Positions 45,769-54,392 of a stretch of 64,000 nt of DNA are shown here, one piece after another; positions within the stretch are counted from its first letter, which is position 1, and each line of letters begins with the position of its first letter. The notes below the pieces were generated by a model, which was given only the letters and a program-made list of their open reading frames with translations, searched no databases and had not been told where the DNA came from. Made by a program: the position numbers and the translations under genes. Source of the DNA: [Flexibacter] sp. ATCC 35208 (lineage in GTDB: Bacteria > Bacteroidota > Bacteroidia > Chitinophagales > Chitinophagaceae); contig NZ_MTKN01000002.1 of NCBI RefSeq assembly GCF_001975825.1, forward strand, positions 1 to 64,000, read 5' to 3'.

Positions 45769-46725
45769 CTACAGGTAAAAATTGTATCCTCCCAAACCCT
45801 CTTTTTCCTGAGTATCAGCCATAAAGACTTTCTTCTCATCGGGGTGAGGTTCCAGGATGGTCTCAACATCTACATCAGCTGGCACCAGGAAACTAAAACA
45901 GGTCTCCAGCAGACGGCCATAAGGCTGCCACGGGAGGAAGTCGTGTACCCTGTGCTGTTGAAGGGGGCCAATGGTAATTTTCCATACAGGCATATCTGTA
46001 TAAAAGAGATCGCCTGTCATCGCATCCAATCCTAATCTTGAATCACCTAATGGTACCTGACTACCTGTCTCTACAGCAGTTGGCGTATCTTCCTGTATAA
46101 TTTTTACAGGCTCATCCAGAATGGCCTGCAAGTACAATTGTACCAAAGGCAGATTACCTGCTATGCGGTAGATATATGGCAACAATTTTACCAATTTTTT
46201 CAGGGCCGGTTTTGGCAAATCAGACCGTATGCCCCAAAAGGAAAGAAACAGTTCATCTGCATCTTTTCCAAACGCATCGAAGAGTAAATGCTTTTCTTTC
46301 TGTTCAAGAAAAACTCTTTGCAGGAAGAATTCATTTTCAAGGGGACGAAAAAACTTTCTGGCTTCCTGTTGTTCTTTTTGCTGACGCTTGTAGTTAAGCA
46401 CCATTTCTCTCACAGAGCGCTGTTGCTGCTGCGGCGTGAACTGGTGGAAGATACCCTCTGGCAAACGATCGTACAGTCCATCACGGGAGAGGGTAAGCGA
46501 AATGAATGGATGATAAGGTTGCGAATCATCCAGTTGAGCATTTAAGATATCTTTATTGAAAGACCGTACAAAAACGTTTTGATTCTGTACAGCAATTTCT
46601 TCGGCACGCACATGATTATCCAGTAACTCTCCCACTATTACTTCGGCACGTACATCATAATGCAATTTGCTGATATGGTCGATCACTTCTTCCAGCACCG
46701 CGGCTTTTTGGGCATTATTTACCAT
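45769..46725 (-). CDS. tssG: T6SS baseplate subunit TssG
   Basis: Baseplate wedge component of 318 residues. VFVRSFNKDILNAQLDDSQPYHPFISLTLSRDGLYDRLPEGIFHQ and LLFDAFGKDADELFLSFWGIRSDLP, followed by LLPYIYRIAGNLPLVQLYLQAIL, fit the Bacteroidota TssG. It is divergent from the TssP-TssE-TssF group (143-base AT-rich gap), so this gap probably holds promoters for both halves of the locus. Confidence 0.85.
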   Translation of the reverse strand: MVNNAQKAAVLEEVIDHISKLHYDVRAEVIVGELLDNHVRAEEIAVQNQNVFVRSFNKDILNAQLDDSQPYHPFISLTLSRDGLYDRLPEGIFHQFTPQQQQRSVREMVLNYKRQQKEQQEARKFFRPLENEFFLQRVFLEQKEKHLLFDAFGKDADELFLSFWGIRSDLPKPALKKLVKLLPYIYRIAGNLPLVQLYLQAILDEPVKIIQEDTPTAVETGSQVPLGDSRLGLDAMTGDLFYTDMPVWKITIGPLQQHRVHDFLPWQPYGRLLETCFSFLVPADVDVETILEPHPDEKKVFMADTQEKEGLGGYNFYL

Positions 46726-46889
46726 ACGGGTTAATTTAGGTTTTTCTTGATCTCTTATTTTTCAGGGTTACATACTAACAAATATCATCAGATTTCACGG
46801 ATTCAAATGTTAAAATTTCAACTACGAATGTAGTTAGTTTATTAATTTATCTAAAAAAATATTTAAAATTGCAGAAATACGAGAAACCT

Positions 46890-47954
46890 ATGACCCCAAG
46901 AAAGTCCGCTAATGAGCGAAAAGTTACTACGTATAGACCATTCAGCAAGATAACAAACCATATCGACCCAATGGTACTGTACACATTCCTTGCATTACTG
47001 GGCATCAGTATCATTATACTGGCCTTCCAGGCTACCGGCCGTGAAGATTGCAGCCAGATAAGTATTGAGCTTGCAAGCCGGAACAATGCAGGGAAACACA
47101 CTTCTTTTAGTACCGGAGAAGTGATCACCTTTAAAGCTGCTACAAACGGAGGCAGCAACAGCGGGCTCACCTGGGATTTTGGTGATTCTACAGCCACTAC
47201 CAGTGGCTTGCAGGTATACCATGCATTTACAAAAGCCGGCACTTATATGGTGACCCTCACACATAGCAAGTGTACCTGGCACCAGGAAGTAATTATTATC
47301 AATGCTTTAGCAGATAATACCCCTGCACCGGCGGCCGACCTCTATCCCACTATCGATGGTCCGGAAGAAGTGCTGGCAGGCCGTCCTGCTACGTTTACAA
47401 ATAGTACAGGCAATGCCCGCACATGGCAGTGGCAACTGTTGCAAAGAGGTGCTGAAGTGCATAACGGCCGCGCTGTTACTTATACATTCTCCTCTCCCGG
47501 CGAACGCATTTTGTCTCTCATTATCAATGGCGATAGCAGCAAGATGGTGACCAAACATATCATGGTGTTCCCTGCTCAAAGCAATCACAAGGTGGAAGAC
47601 TTTAAACCCATGCCGTTCCCTGAAGATAACAAGGTGCCAGAGCCTACTCCGCAACCAGCGGTACCTGAAAAACCTAAGGTGCCTTCCGTATCAGACGATG
47701 AATTTAAGTTCATGCTGAGCCAGGTGGTGGATAAACAAAAGAGTGCCAGTGACTTCTCTCCATACCTCTGCGATAATCTGAATGCAAGGGTATTGCTGAA
47801 TGATAAGGATACTGATGCTTTCAGTCATTTCTGCTCACGTATCCGTGGTAAGAAACGATTTAAGATTGAACTCGTGAACCTGATCAAAGATCAAAACGGT
47901 TGTGTGAAGGAAATACGTGTACGATATGACAGGAAATTCTTAGGCATTTTTTAA
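46890..47954 (+). CDS. tssP: T6SS membrane-complex protein TssP with PKD domains
   Basis: Inner-membrane protein of about 354 residues. A short cytoplasmic N-terminus is followed by one membrane helix (VLYTFLALLGISIIILAFQ), then a PKD domain (FSTGEVITFKAATNGGSNSGLTWDFGDSTATTSGLQVYHAFTKAGTYMVTLT). A second beta-sandwich follows (GPEEVLAGRPATFTNSTGNARTWQWQL), then a proline-rich linker and a helical C-terminal domain (DDEFKFMLSQVVDKQKSASDFSPYLCDN). The architecture is that of TssP, a periplasm-spanning part of the complex. The ATG at 46890 is used; a TTG at 46869 is also possible. Confidence 0.82.
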   Translation: MTPRKSANERKVTTYRPFSKITNHIDPMVLYTFLALLGISIIILAFQATGREDCSQISIELASRNNAGKHTSFSTGEVITFKAATNGGSNSGLTWDFGDSTATTSGLQVYHAFTKAGTYMVTLTHSKCTWHQEVIIINALADNTPAPAADLYPTIDGPEEVLAGRPATFTNSTGNARTWQWQLLQRGAEVHNGRAVTYTFSSPGERILSLIINGDSSKMVTKHIMVFPAQSNHKVEDFKPMPFPEDNKVPEPTPQPAVPEKPKVPSVSDDEFKFMLSQVVDKQKSASDFSPYLCDNLNARVLLNDKDTDAFSHFCSRIRGKKRFKIELVNLIKDQNGCVKEIRVRYDRKFLGIF

Positions 47955-47983
47955 TGATTGATTTTCTCTTTAATGATTGAAAA

Positions 47984-48415
47984 ATGAAACAGCAGTATTA
48001 TAAACTACCAATGGATTTTTCCAGAATTTTGCAAAAGCAGGATCTGCCCGATGTGAATCTCGAAGAATCGGTAGCACAGCATATTCAGTTGTTAATCACA
48101 ACCGTACTGGGGGAGAACAAAGACGATCCCCAGTATGGTTGTCAGTTGTGGGACAACGATTTCGATATCAGGGCTTCGAACAATGAAGTGAAGGAACAGG
48201 TGGAACTGTCAATAAGAGCTTCTATCAACAGATATGAAAAACGATTGACACAGACGAGAGTAGTGGCGCAAATCAGTCAGGAGGAAGTGATGGGGATGAC
48301 TTCTAAAAAAGTGAAGAAGAAGATACGGGTGACAGTAACGGGGGTGCTGGCAAGGAACAAGACTGATTTCAATTATAGTAGTTTCTTTTACGTAAGTCCA
48401 TTGTCATATGATTAA
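47984..48415 (+). CDS. tssE: T6SS baseplate protein TssE (gp25-like)
   Basis: Lysozyme-like gp25/GPW family protein of 143 residues that starts sheath assembly on the baseplate. LEESVAQHIQLLITTVLGENKDDPQYGCQLWDNDFDI carries the family core, followed by ELSIRASINRYEKRLTQTRVV and a beta-rich end. It is 29 bases after TssP and 73 before TssF. Confidence 0.92.
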   Translation: MKQQYYKLPMDFSRILQKQDLPDVNLEESVAQHIQLLITTVLGENKDDPQYGCQLWDNDFDIRASNNEVKEQVELSIRASINRYEKRLTQTRVVAQISQEEVMGMTSKKVKKKIRVTVTGVLARNKTDFNYSSFFYVSPLSYD

Positions 48416-48488
48416 AAAAAATTCAGGGGGTGCGCCTCCGGCGTGGAGGCAGATTGCTTCGGAATTAAATCACTTAAACCCTTAACCC

Positions 48489-50321
48489 TTGGCTAAAGAG
48501 CAAAAAGAACGAATCAAAGACCGGATGCTGAAAACGGCCGCCAGGCTGTGGGGATACCCTGATGCAGAGGTAGAAACCTCCTTTGATCCCATTGTACAGT
48601 TATTGCTGGAAGCCTGTGCCAGTGAACTGGAAAAAATATCAGGTGACGCAGAAGTATCTCATGCCCGATTGGTAGAACGACTGGCCCAGATCATGATGCC
48701 GGAACCGATCACCAGCAGCCAACCTGCTTATGGTATTCTGCATGCCAGCTGCAATGAGCGGACGGCAGCGCTCACACCAGATCACCAGTTTTTCTATTCC
48801 CTGAGGAACGGCTTTAACAGCCAGGACCTCTTTTTTATGCCCCTGGCACATCATCGCCTGTTCCGTGGACAGGTAAAATATAGCGTGATTGGCGGTAAAC
48901 TGTTTGAGACCAGGGACCATTGGTTCAAAGAACAGGTCCTTCAAGGCAATTTACAGGCCGATACGCCGCCTAATCATCTTTGGTTGGGTCTGAGTATGGA
49001 AGGAGCCGTAACCTCGGCAGAAGGGCTCTCTTTTTTCTTTGATCTGCGAAACGTACACCTGCAGGAAATGTTTTATCATTACCTGCCACTGGCCAAATTT
49101 TATATAGGTGAAACGCCTTTGCAGGTAAAAAGCGGCTATTTTCATAGCAAAAGCGCCGCTCAGGAAGACCTGGAAGCCATTATGGAACCTGCCTTCGATA
49201 CCAATACCAGGTATAGTCAACAGGTATTACAACGATTCAAACAGCATTTTCAGACGGTCACCAGCACTGAACCATTACCGGCAGCCATGCCTTTCCCTCC
49301 TGCCCTGCATCATGTGTTTGGCCAGGGTAGCAGCAGATTGCAACAGGAGATCGTGTGGATCAGGATTGAATTCCCTGAAACCATTCGTCATTCCCTGCTG
49401 GAAGACCTGTTTTGTAGTATCAACAGCTTCCCGGTCATTAACAAAAAGCTGAATGAACAATCACAGCGACTGAACAAGTACCTGAATATTATGCCGCTGC
49501 ATACCAACGATATTTACTTTGATGTGAAACGTGTGTATGATGTGGCAGGCACCGATTACCATGTGCGTAACTTTACGACCAGCGGTGAGATGCAGGAAGG
49601 CGAACTGGTTATCAGGAGCAGTGGTATTGGCCGGTTCGATTCCCGTGAGGCAAAAGAGATCATTGCTTACCTGATTGAAGTGATCAGGGATGAAAGTTCG
49701 CTCTTTGAAGAAGTGCGGAATGACTATGTGGCAAGTAGAATGCGGGAACTGCATCAGTTGATCGCATCTCTGGAAGAACAATTACAGCCTACCAGCAACA
49801 GGGGGAATATTCCTTACCTGATGATCAAGCCAAAGGAGAATGCGGATTATTTGTTTTTAGAGTTTTACACGACTAATGGTAGTACCGCGAATAATATCCG
49901 TATGGGTAGCAAGTTGCAGGAATATGGTAGTGTGCAGTTACAGCCGAATTCTATCAGTATGCTGTCGAATACGCAGGGTGGGAAAGATCGCCTGAGTATT
50001 GATGAAAAGATTAACCTGTATCGCTATCATTTGCTTACAAGGAATAGGATTGTGACACCTGAAGATATCAAAGCACTGGTCAGGTATGTGATGGGGAAAG
50101 AGCTGAGAGAGGTGAGCATTGTGAAGGGGGTGTCTGTAAAACCCGGTGCTTCAGAAGGATATAGCAGAACGCTGGATATAAAAATCACTTTATCTAAACC
50201 AGCGAATTTATATGCAGAAGGAAGTTTGTTGTATATGAAAGATGAGATGTTGCAGCAATTGAAAGAGAATGGGACGAATAATTATCCGTATAGAATTTTC
50301 ATGAATGACGTTTTGATGTAA
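48489..50321 (+). CDS. tssF: T6SS baseplate subunit TssF
   Basis: Large baseplate wedge protein of 610 residues. The N-terminal part has ERIKDRMLKTAARLWGYPDAEVETSFDPIVQLLLEACASELEKI. Later come LAQIMMPEPITSSQPAYGILHAS and a C-terminal region LLTRNRIVTPEDIKALVRYVMGKELREVSIV, typical of TssF. The start is TTG at 48489; no ATG precedes the conserved start. It forms a + strand operon with TssP and TssE. Its stop is 23 bases from that of the convergent RDD gene. Confidence 0.9.
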   Translation: MAKEQKERIKDRMLKTAARLWGYPDAEVETSFDPIVQLLLEACASELEKISGDAEVSHARLVERLAQIMMPEPITSSQPAYGILHASCNERTAALTPDHQFFYSLRNGFNSQDLFFMPLAHHRLFRGQVKYSVIGGKLFETRDHWFKEQVLQGNLQADTPPNHLWLGLSMEGAVTSAEGLSFFFDLRNVHLQEMFYHYLPLAKFYIGETPLQVKSGYFHSKSAAQEDLEAIMEPAFDTNTRYSQQVLQRFKQHFQTVTSTEPLPAAMPFPPALHHVFGQGSSRLQQEIVWIRIEFPETIRHSLLEDLFCSINSFPVINKKLNEQSQRLNKYLNIMPLHTNDIYFDVKRVYDVAGTDYHVRNFTTSGEMQEGELVIRSSGIGRFDSREAKEIIAYLIEVIRDESSLFEEVRNDYVASRMRELHQLIASLEEQLQPTSNRGNIPYLMIKPKENADYLFLEFYTTNGSTANNIRMGSKLQEYGSVQLQPNSISMLSNTQGGKDRLSIDEKINLYRYHLLTRNRIVTPEDIKALVRYVMGKELREVSIVKGVSVKPGASEGYSRTLDIKITLSKPANLYAEGSLLYMKDEMLQQLKENGTNNYPYRIFMNDVLM

Positions 50322-50343
50322 TTACAAAATCCGGCTGTCTCAT

Positions 50344-52116
50344 TTACTTTTGAGGCAGCCGTATAAAAAATATCACCCCAATTAACAGACATATCAGTAA
50401 AAGTATTGGCGTTACTATCACATTCACAATATTGTATAAGATGGCATATTTTGCCGGCCCGATATCAACCGGATCTTGGGGATCCTGTTGATATCGGGCA
50501 ATTCTGCGCCTGATCATCTCTGTATGTGCTTCACTGACATAGCCTGCCCGCTTAATAATAGTATCTTCAAAGTTGTTAAACATATAAGGAAAGCCATCCT
50601 TTGTAATATGGTTTTCCAGTGGTTTGTAAAAAATAAACCCGGTGAACACGTCTGAGTAATTAATGGAACGTGGCTGGATGAAACCTGCATCAAAATTATC
50701 ATTTCCCAAAGGGCTGCCTGCAAAATCGAAACCTACATCCGGATTTCCTGCCGCTTCAAAAGCCTTGTCCCACTTGCCATTCTGTATTGGCGACAACAAA
50801 GAAGCATATTTGAGAGATACCGTATTGATCATCACATTGGCCACCTGCTTTGGCAGATTTTGCATAAGAAAACCAGTAGTACCAAGGTATACGCTGGAGA
50901 ACTTTTCCTTCCTCTTGCCCACTGGCAGGCCGTAGCCGTGACGGCTATTCATAATTATCAGTGCCTTATGTCTCTTATGCCCTGCGATAGTCGTTTTATA
51001 CCTGCTGATAATATTTCCTGCCATTATACTGTCATACAGCAGATTGTTGTATCCCCTGAGATATTTCTCATGTGTCATTGTTTGCCAATCCACCGGAGGG
51101 CCCGTAAAGTACCAGTTGATCTTTGCGCTGTCTGGCAACCTAACGTTCAATTTGTTCACCGTTTTGAAAAAGTCGAACAGGTTACTGTTACTCCAGATGG
51201 GCCATATTGCATTGCTGTTCCGCTGTAGCAAAGCTGTGCTGCTGTCCAGCTCATCTTCAGTTCTAAAAGATGTATGCAGGTAGGAGGTCAATGTATCCTG
51301 AAAACTCACCGATCCACATTCGGTAAAGATATTTCCTACTTCCTTTGCAAACCGCTCGTCATTCACAATCCGGAAGATCAGGTCATACTGGGTATACTCC
51401 GGATGTAAACGTTCAGATATAACAACAATATCGTTTTTTTCGAAAAGGTGAAAGATGTAATCAACTGGATCCTCCCCGTTTGATTTTATGAAACTCGCAT
51501 ACCTCTCTGTTTCTTTGGTTACAGGATATCTGGAAGAGAAACTATTCATCAGCTTCTCTTTTCCTGAGAATAACGGATAGGTCATCACTGCGATGGCACT
51601 GATGGTCACCAGCGTCATCGCATACAGGAATGGTCTGGATTTGCGGCGGCCCCTGTTTAACTGTATGGTAAGCGTGCCTGACAACAGTTCCCACCATGTT
51701 CTTTTAAACAGCACAATAGTCATCACTGTTACAAACAAAACAATGAAAGAGACGCCTGCTGTGTAGAAAACAGACCAGCAAGGAACGAATTGTTTCACCA
51801 GGAATAATGGGATCAATAGTCCACAGATACCTTTTAAAAGCACTTCTCTTACTAGAATAATTCTCAGGGTCAGCCCTCTCCTATCTTTTTGCTTTACCTG
51901 CAATCCTGTAAGTAACTTAGCAGGTGTCTGCCCTGCAAATAAAATATAGGAAACTGTATAGTAAATTGCAAAAACCACAGCAAGCATATCGCTGAAGGCA
52001 ATAAAAGTAAATTTCCAGATAACAGGCTGCAGTAGAATGCTCAGGCAATAAATAAAGGCCATATCCATTATGAACGAAGCGAATCGTAGCCATAACAGCG
52101 TCTTTAAAGGGTGCAT
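50344..52116 (-). CDS. RDD-domain membrane protein fused to an erythromycin-esterase/ChaN-like domain
   Basis: A 590-residue membrane protein inside the T6SS locus. The first 170 residues are an RDD domain (LRFASFIMDMAFIYC, then GQTPAKLLTGLQV and KRTWWELLSGTLTI) with about five helices. Residues 200-530 form a soluble domain with DIVVISERLHPEYTQYD, FTECGSVSFQDTL, INWYFTGPPVDW and HKALIIMNSRHGYG, which recall the EreA/ChaN fold. A last helix (NVIVTPILLLICLLIGVIFFIRL) ends it. The start is at 52116: the open frame continues to 52347, but that part is not membrane-like and begins inside a terminator. Function is unknown. Confidence 0.7.
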   Translation of the reverse strand: MHPLKTLLWLRFASFIMDMAFIYCLSILLQPVIWKFTFIAFSDMLAVVFAIYYTVSYILFAGQTPAKLLTGLQVKQKDRRGLTLRIILVREVLLKGICGLLIPLFLVKQFVPCWSVFYTAGVSFIVLFVTVMTIVLFKRTWWELLSGTLTIQLNRGRRKSRPFLYAMTLVTISAIAVMTYPLFSGKEKLMNSFSSRYPVTKETERYASFIKSNGEDPVDYIFHLFEKNDIVVISERLHPEYTQYDLIFRIVNDERFAKEVGNIFTECGSVSFQDTLTSYLHTSFRTEDELDSSTALLQRNSNAIWPIWSNSNLFDFFKTVNKLNVRLPDSAKINWYFTGPPVDWQTMTHEKYLRGYNNLLYDSIMAGNIISRYKTTIAGHKRHKALIIMNSRHGYGLPVGKRKEKFSSVYLGTTGFLMQNLPKQVANVMINTVSLKYASLLSPIQNGKWDKAFEAAGNPDVGFDFAGSPLGNDNFDAGFIQPRSINYSDVFTGFIFYKPLENHITKDGFPYMFNNFEDTIIKRAGYVSEAHTEMIRRRIARYQQDPQDPVDIGPAKYAILYNIVNVIVTPILLLICLLIGVIFFIRLPQK

Positions 52117-52312
52117 ATCATTTAGTATATGTGGACAGGGGAAGCTCCTTGCCGGCCTGTAATTATCTGATTTTATTTCCCGGCATTTTACAATCTTAAT
52201 CATTGGCAGGCATGATTTAAAATTGCATTCTAATAAACGGGGATGCATTATAAATAACAGGAAGGCCATGAGAATTGCATGTACAAAAATTCTCTCCATT
52301 AGGTACCCCAAT

Positions 52313-52354
52313 AAAAAGGGTGGCGTCTCGAAGTTTTGAGACGCCACCTTTTTT
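52313..52354 (-). terminator. Terminator after the lytic transglycosylase gene
   Basis: GGTGGCGTCTC-GAAGTTTT-GAGACGCCACC flanked by A and T runs on both sides. It separates the transglycosylase/TraN-like operon from the RDD gene. Confidence 0.93.
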
Positions 52355-52365
52355 ATTGAAGCAAA

Positions 52366-53397
52366 TTATATTTTCTGTAGGCGGACTTCTCCTCCTGCTT
52401 TAAGCGTTTCGGGTGAAACACCTTTCTTCCCTCCTGCATCGCACAATACCACCACATTACCAAAACCAAGATCTACATAGATACGGTTACTCACCAGCCA
52501 GCCCCTCCCCGACAGTTTTGTTTGCTTTCGGATATAAACGCCATTCGCCTGCAGGTCATCCAACAACAATATACTTACCAGCTGCCCATCTTCAAAGCTT
52601 GTACTGCTCTGCATCTTAGCAGCCAGTGTCGTGATAGCTGCTTTTTCTGACTTACCGCCGATATTGATTTTGATACTTCTGAATCGTTTATCTGACTCTA
52701 CCGAAGGTCCTGAATTAAAAACAGAGGCATTCACCGTTGTTTTGTTGAATACATTGTATCCAAATTCAGGGATGTACACTTCAGGATATTCGAACAGTTG
52801 CTTGATCGCAATGATCTTATAAATGTACTGTGCCGTTTCGCTGTTCAGCATTAGCTGATAATAATCGTTGCTACCCTGCTTGCGGATATTGCGCGAGATA
52901 TTGCCCGCGCCACAGTTGTAAGCAGCAGCGGCCAGTGTCCAGGAGTGTAACTGATTGTATAATTGTACGAGGTATTTACAGGCTGCATGTGTTGATTTCA
53001 GCAGCTCATTCCGCTCATCATTTGAATTACTTACGTCCAGTCCCAAAGTAGTAGCGGTAGCCGGCATCAGCTGCCAGATACCCTGTGCACCTACGACGGA
53101 GGTAGCATTGGTAAAGCCACTTTCCACCACAGGTAAATATTTAAAATCTTCCGGTATATGGTATTGCTGTAAGATGGGTACAATGAGCGGAAAATACTGT
53201 TCTGACCGGGCTTTCAGCGCTGGCAGAAAATTACGGTGACGGAGGTGCCCCTTTATCACATCCATCAGTCTGTAATTTACAAAATCCCGCTCCATAGGCA
53301 CAGACTCGCCACAAAAGGCTACCTGCTGTGCAGACAGTACTTTTGTGATCATACAAAAGGTACAAACAAGGATTATATGGAGATAACGTCGGATCAT
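52366..53397 (-). CDS. Exported lytic transglycosylase (SLT domain)
   Basis: Periplasmic enzyme of 343 residues that cuts glycan strands of peptidoglycan. The signal peptide is LHIILVCTFCMITKVLSAQQ. The catalytic Glu is E92 in FKYLPVVESGFTN, followed by GAQGIWQLMPATATTLGLDV and WTLAAAAYNCGAGNISRNI. The C-terminal 90 residues (FRSIKINIGGKSEKAAITTLAAKM and then a basic beta-rich tail) form a LysM-like or SH3-like module (uncertain). Its ATG overlaps the stop of the TraN-like gene (ATGA), so the two are translationally coupled. Location in the T6SS locus suggests it opens the cell wall for the trans-envelope complex. Confidence 0.88.
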   Translation of the reverse strand: MIRRYLHIILVCTFCMITKVLSAQQVAFCGESVPMERDFVNYRLMDVIKGHLRHRNFLPALKARSEQYFPLIVPILQQYHIPEDFKYLPVVESGFTNATSVVGAQGIWQLMPATATTLGLDVSNSNDERNELLKSTHAACKYLVQLYNQLHSWTLAAAAYNCGAGNISRNIRKQGSNDYYQLMLNSETAQYIYKIIAIKQLFEYPEVYIPEFGYNVFNKTTVNASVFNSGPSVESDKRFRSIKINIGGKSEKAAITTLAAKMQSSTSFEDGQLVSILLLDDLQANGVYIRKQTKLSGRGWLVSNRIYVDLGFGNVVVLCDAGGKKGVSPETLKAGGEVRLQKI

Positions 53398-54263
53398 TTA
53401 GTGATCATATATTTTGGCAAACCGCTCATCGGTACATACAAAACGATCTGGTTCTTTGTCGCTGCATTGTACATGATGAAGATGAGTTCATCGGACCTCT
53501 TCAGCACAGGTGCAGGTGTTACAAACACCACGTTTTCTTCATCTCTGCCCCCAAAAAAGGAAGGACCTTTTCTGTAGGCGACTGGCAAATGATGTAGGGT
53601 GGTCGTGTCGGTATGCACTTTATGCATGATCGTTACTTTCTCTACCTGGTAAGGTGTACCACCCTGGTTCTTAATTCTGAAACACAAATACATCAGGTTG
53701 TTCAGACTCATCGCCTGCGAAAACGTGACAGTAATATCTTCCGAAGTGGTTTCATACTGACGCTGCACCTTTCGTTGTTTCATAAAGTCTGCTGCGATGT
53801 TGCCCACTGTTACGGTATCGACATCCGGCAGTGGTGTGTTATTATCAGCTGCGGATTCCGCAGTGGTAGCGACTGTTGAAGTACCTCCTCCGGCGCCTGC
53901 CCCACCCGTAGGTGTCTTTGCCGAAGCACCGCCTGACAGGTTGTACTTCAGTTTAGACAGTTCTACCTTTTCCCGGTAGGCCAGGATCATATAAAAAATA
54001 TTGTCTCCCTCCCTGATCACCAGATTGGTCGGGCGTGGGTTTGCCACTACCGGCCGGATAAATACGACATTTCCATCTACGATGCGATAGTCGTAATCTG
54101 AATTTTTTCCATCTCCGATTTGAAAGGTACTGATGGAAGATCCACAGGTAATAAGGGTGACGGCGCCTTTCGTCGTGATAATACTGTCTGGCTGCGCTTG
54201 CCCTGAAGCATTGCTCCATGACAAAAAGCAACAACAGAAAACGCCTAATAGCAAATGCTTCAT
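53394..54263 (-). CDS. TraN/VirB9-like (DUF4138) outer-membrane-associated protein
   Basis: Exported 289-residue protein (signal peptide HLLLGVFCCCFLSWSNASGQAQ). The N-terminal domain VTLITCGSSISTFQIGDGKN and NVVFIRPVVANPRPTNLVIREGDNIFYMILAYREKV follows the DUF4138/TraN pattern of Bacteroides conjugative elements, a VirB9-like beta-sandwich. A Gly/Ala-rich linker then leads to a second sandwich (DITVTFSQAMSLNNLMYLCFRIKNQGGTPYQVEKV; PSFFGGRDEENVVFVTPAPVLKRSDELIFIMYNA). In conjugation, TraN is part of the outer-membrane pore. Here it sits in a T6SS locus, coupled to a lytic transglycosylase. It could be a divergent counterpart of TssQ or TssR, which I do not otherwise see. Confidence 0.7.
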   Translation of the reverse strand: MKHLLLGVFCCCFLSWSNASGQAQPDSIITTKGAVTLITCGSSISTFQIGDGKNSDYDYRIVDGNVVFIRPVVANPRPTNLVIREGDNIFYMILAYREKVELSKLKYNLSGGASAKTPTGGAGAGGGTSTVATTAESAADNNTPLPDVDTVTVGNIAADFMKQRKVQRQYETTSEDITVTFSQAMSLNNLMYLCFRIKNQGGTPYQVEKVTIMHKVHTDTTTLHHLPVAYRKGPSFFGGRDEENVVFVTPAPVLKRSDELIFIMYNAATKNQIVLYVPMSGLPKYMITK

Positions 54264-54327
54264 CTGACTTTTTCCTTGCTTTTGATTTTATGTTTACACA
54301 AAACTGCTCCCGGCTTAAAAAACAGGC

Positions 54328-54346
54328 TCCCCCTCCAGGAGGGGGA
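54328..54346. repeat. Short GC-rich palindrome in the TssC-TraN gap
   Basis: TCCCCCTCC-A-GGAGGGGGA, enclosed further out by AAACTG (54301) and CAGTTT (54351). There is no T-run, so transcription of TssC may continue into the TraN-like gene or be reduced here. Confidence 0.5.
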
Positions 54347-54392
54347 ACTACAGTTTGTTTATCATCAATAAGTTGAATTGCGGGTGGCCATT

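Noticed and set aside
53394..54263. An integrated conjugative transposon suggested by the TraN-like protein
   Set aside because: No other tra genes, integrase or mobilisation genes are present; the gene lies within T6SS genes.
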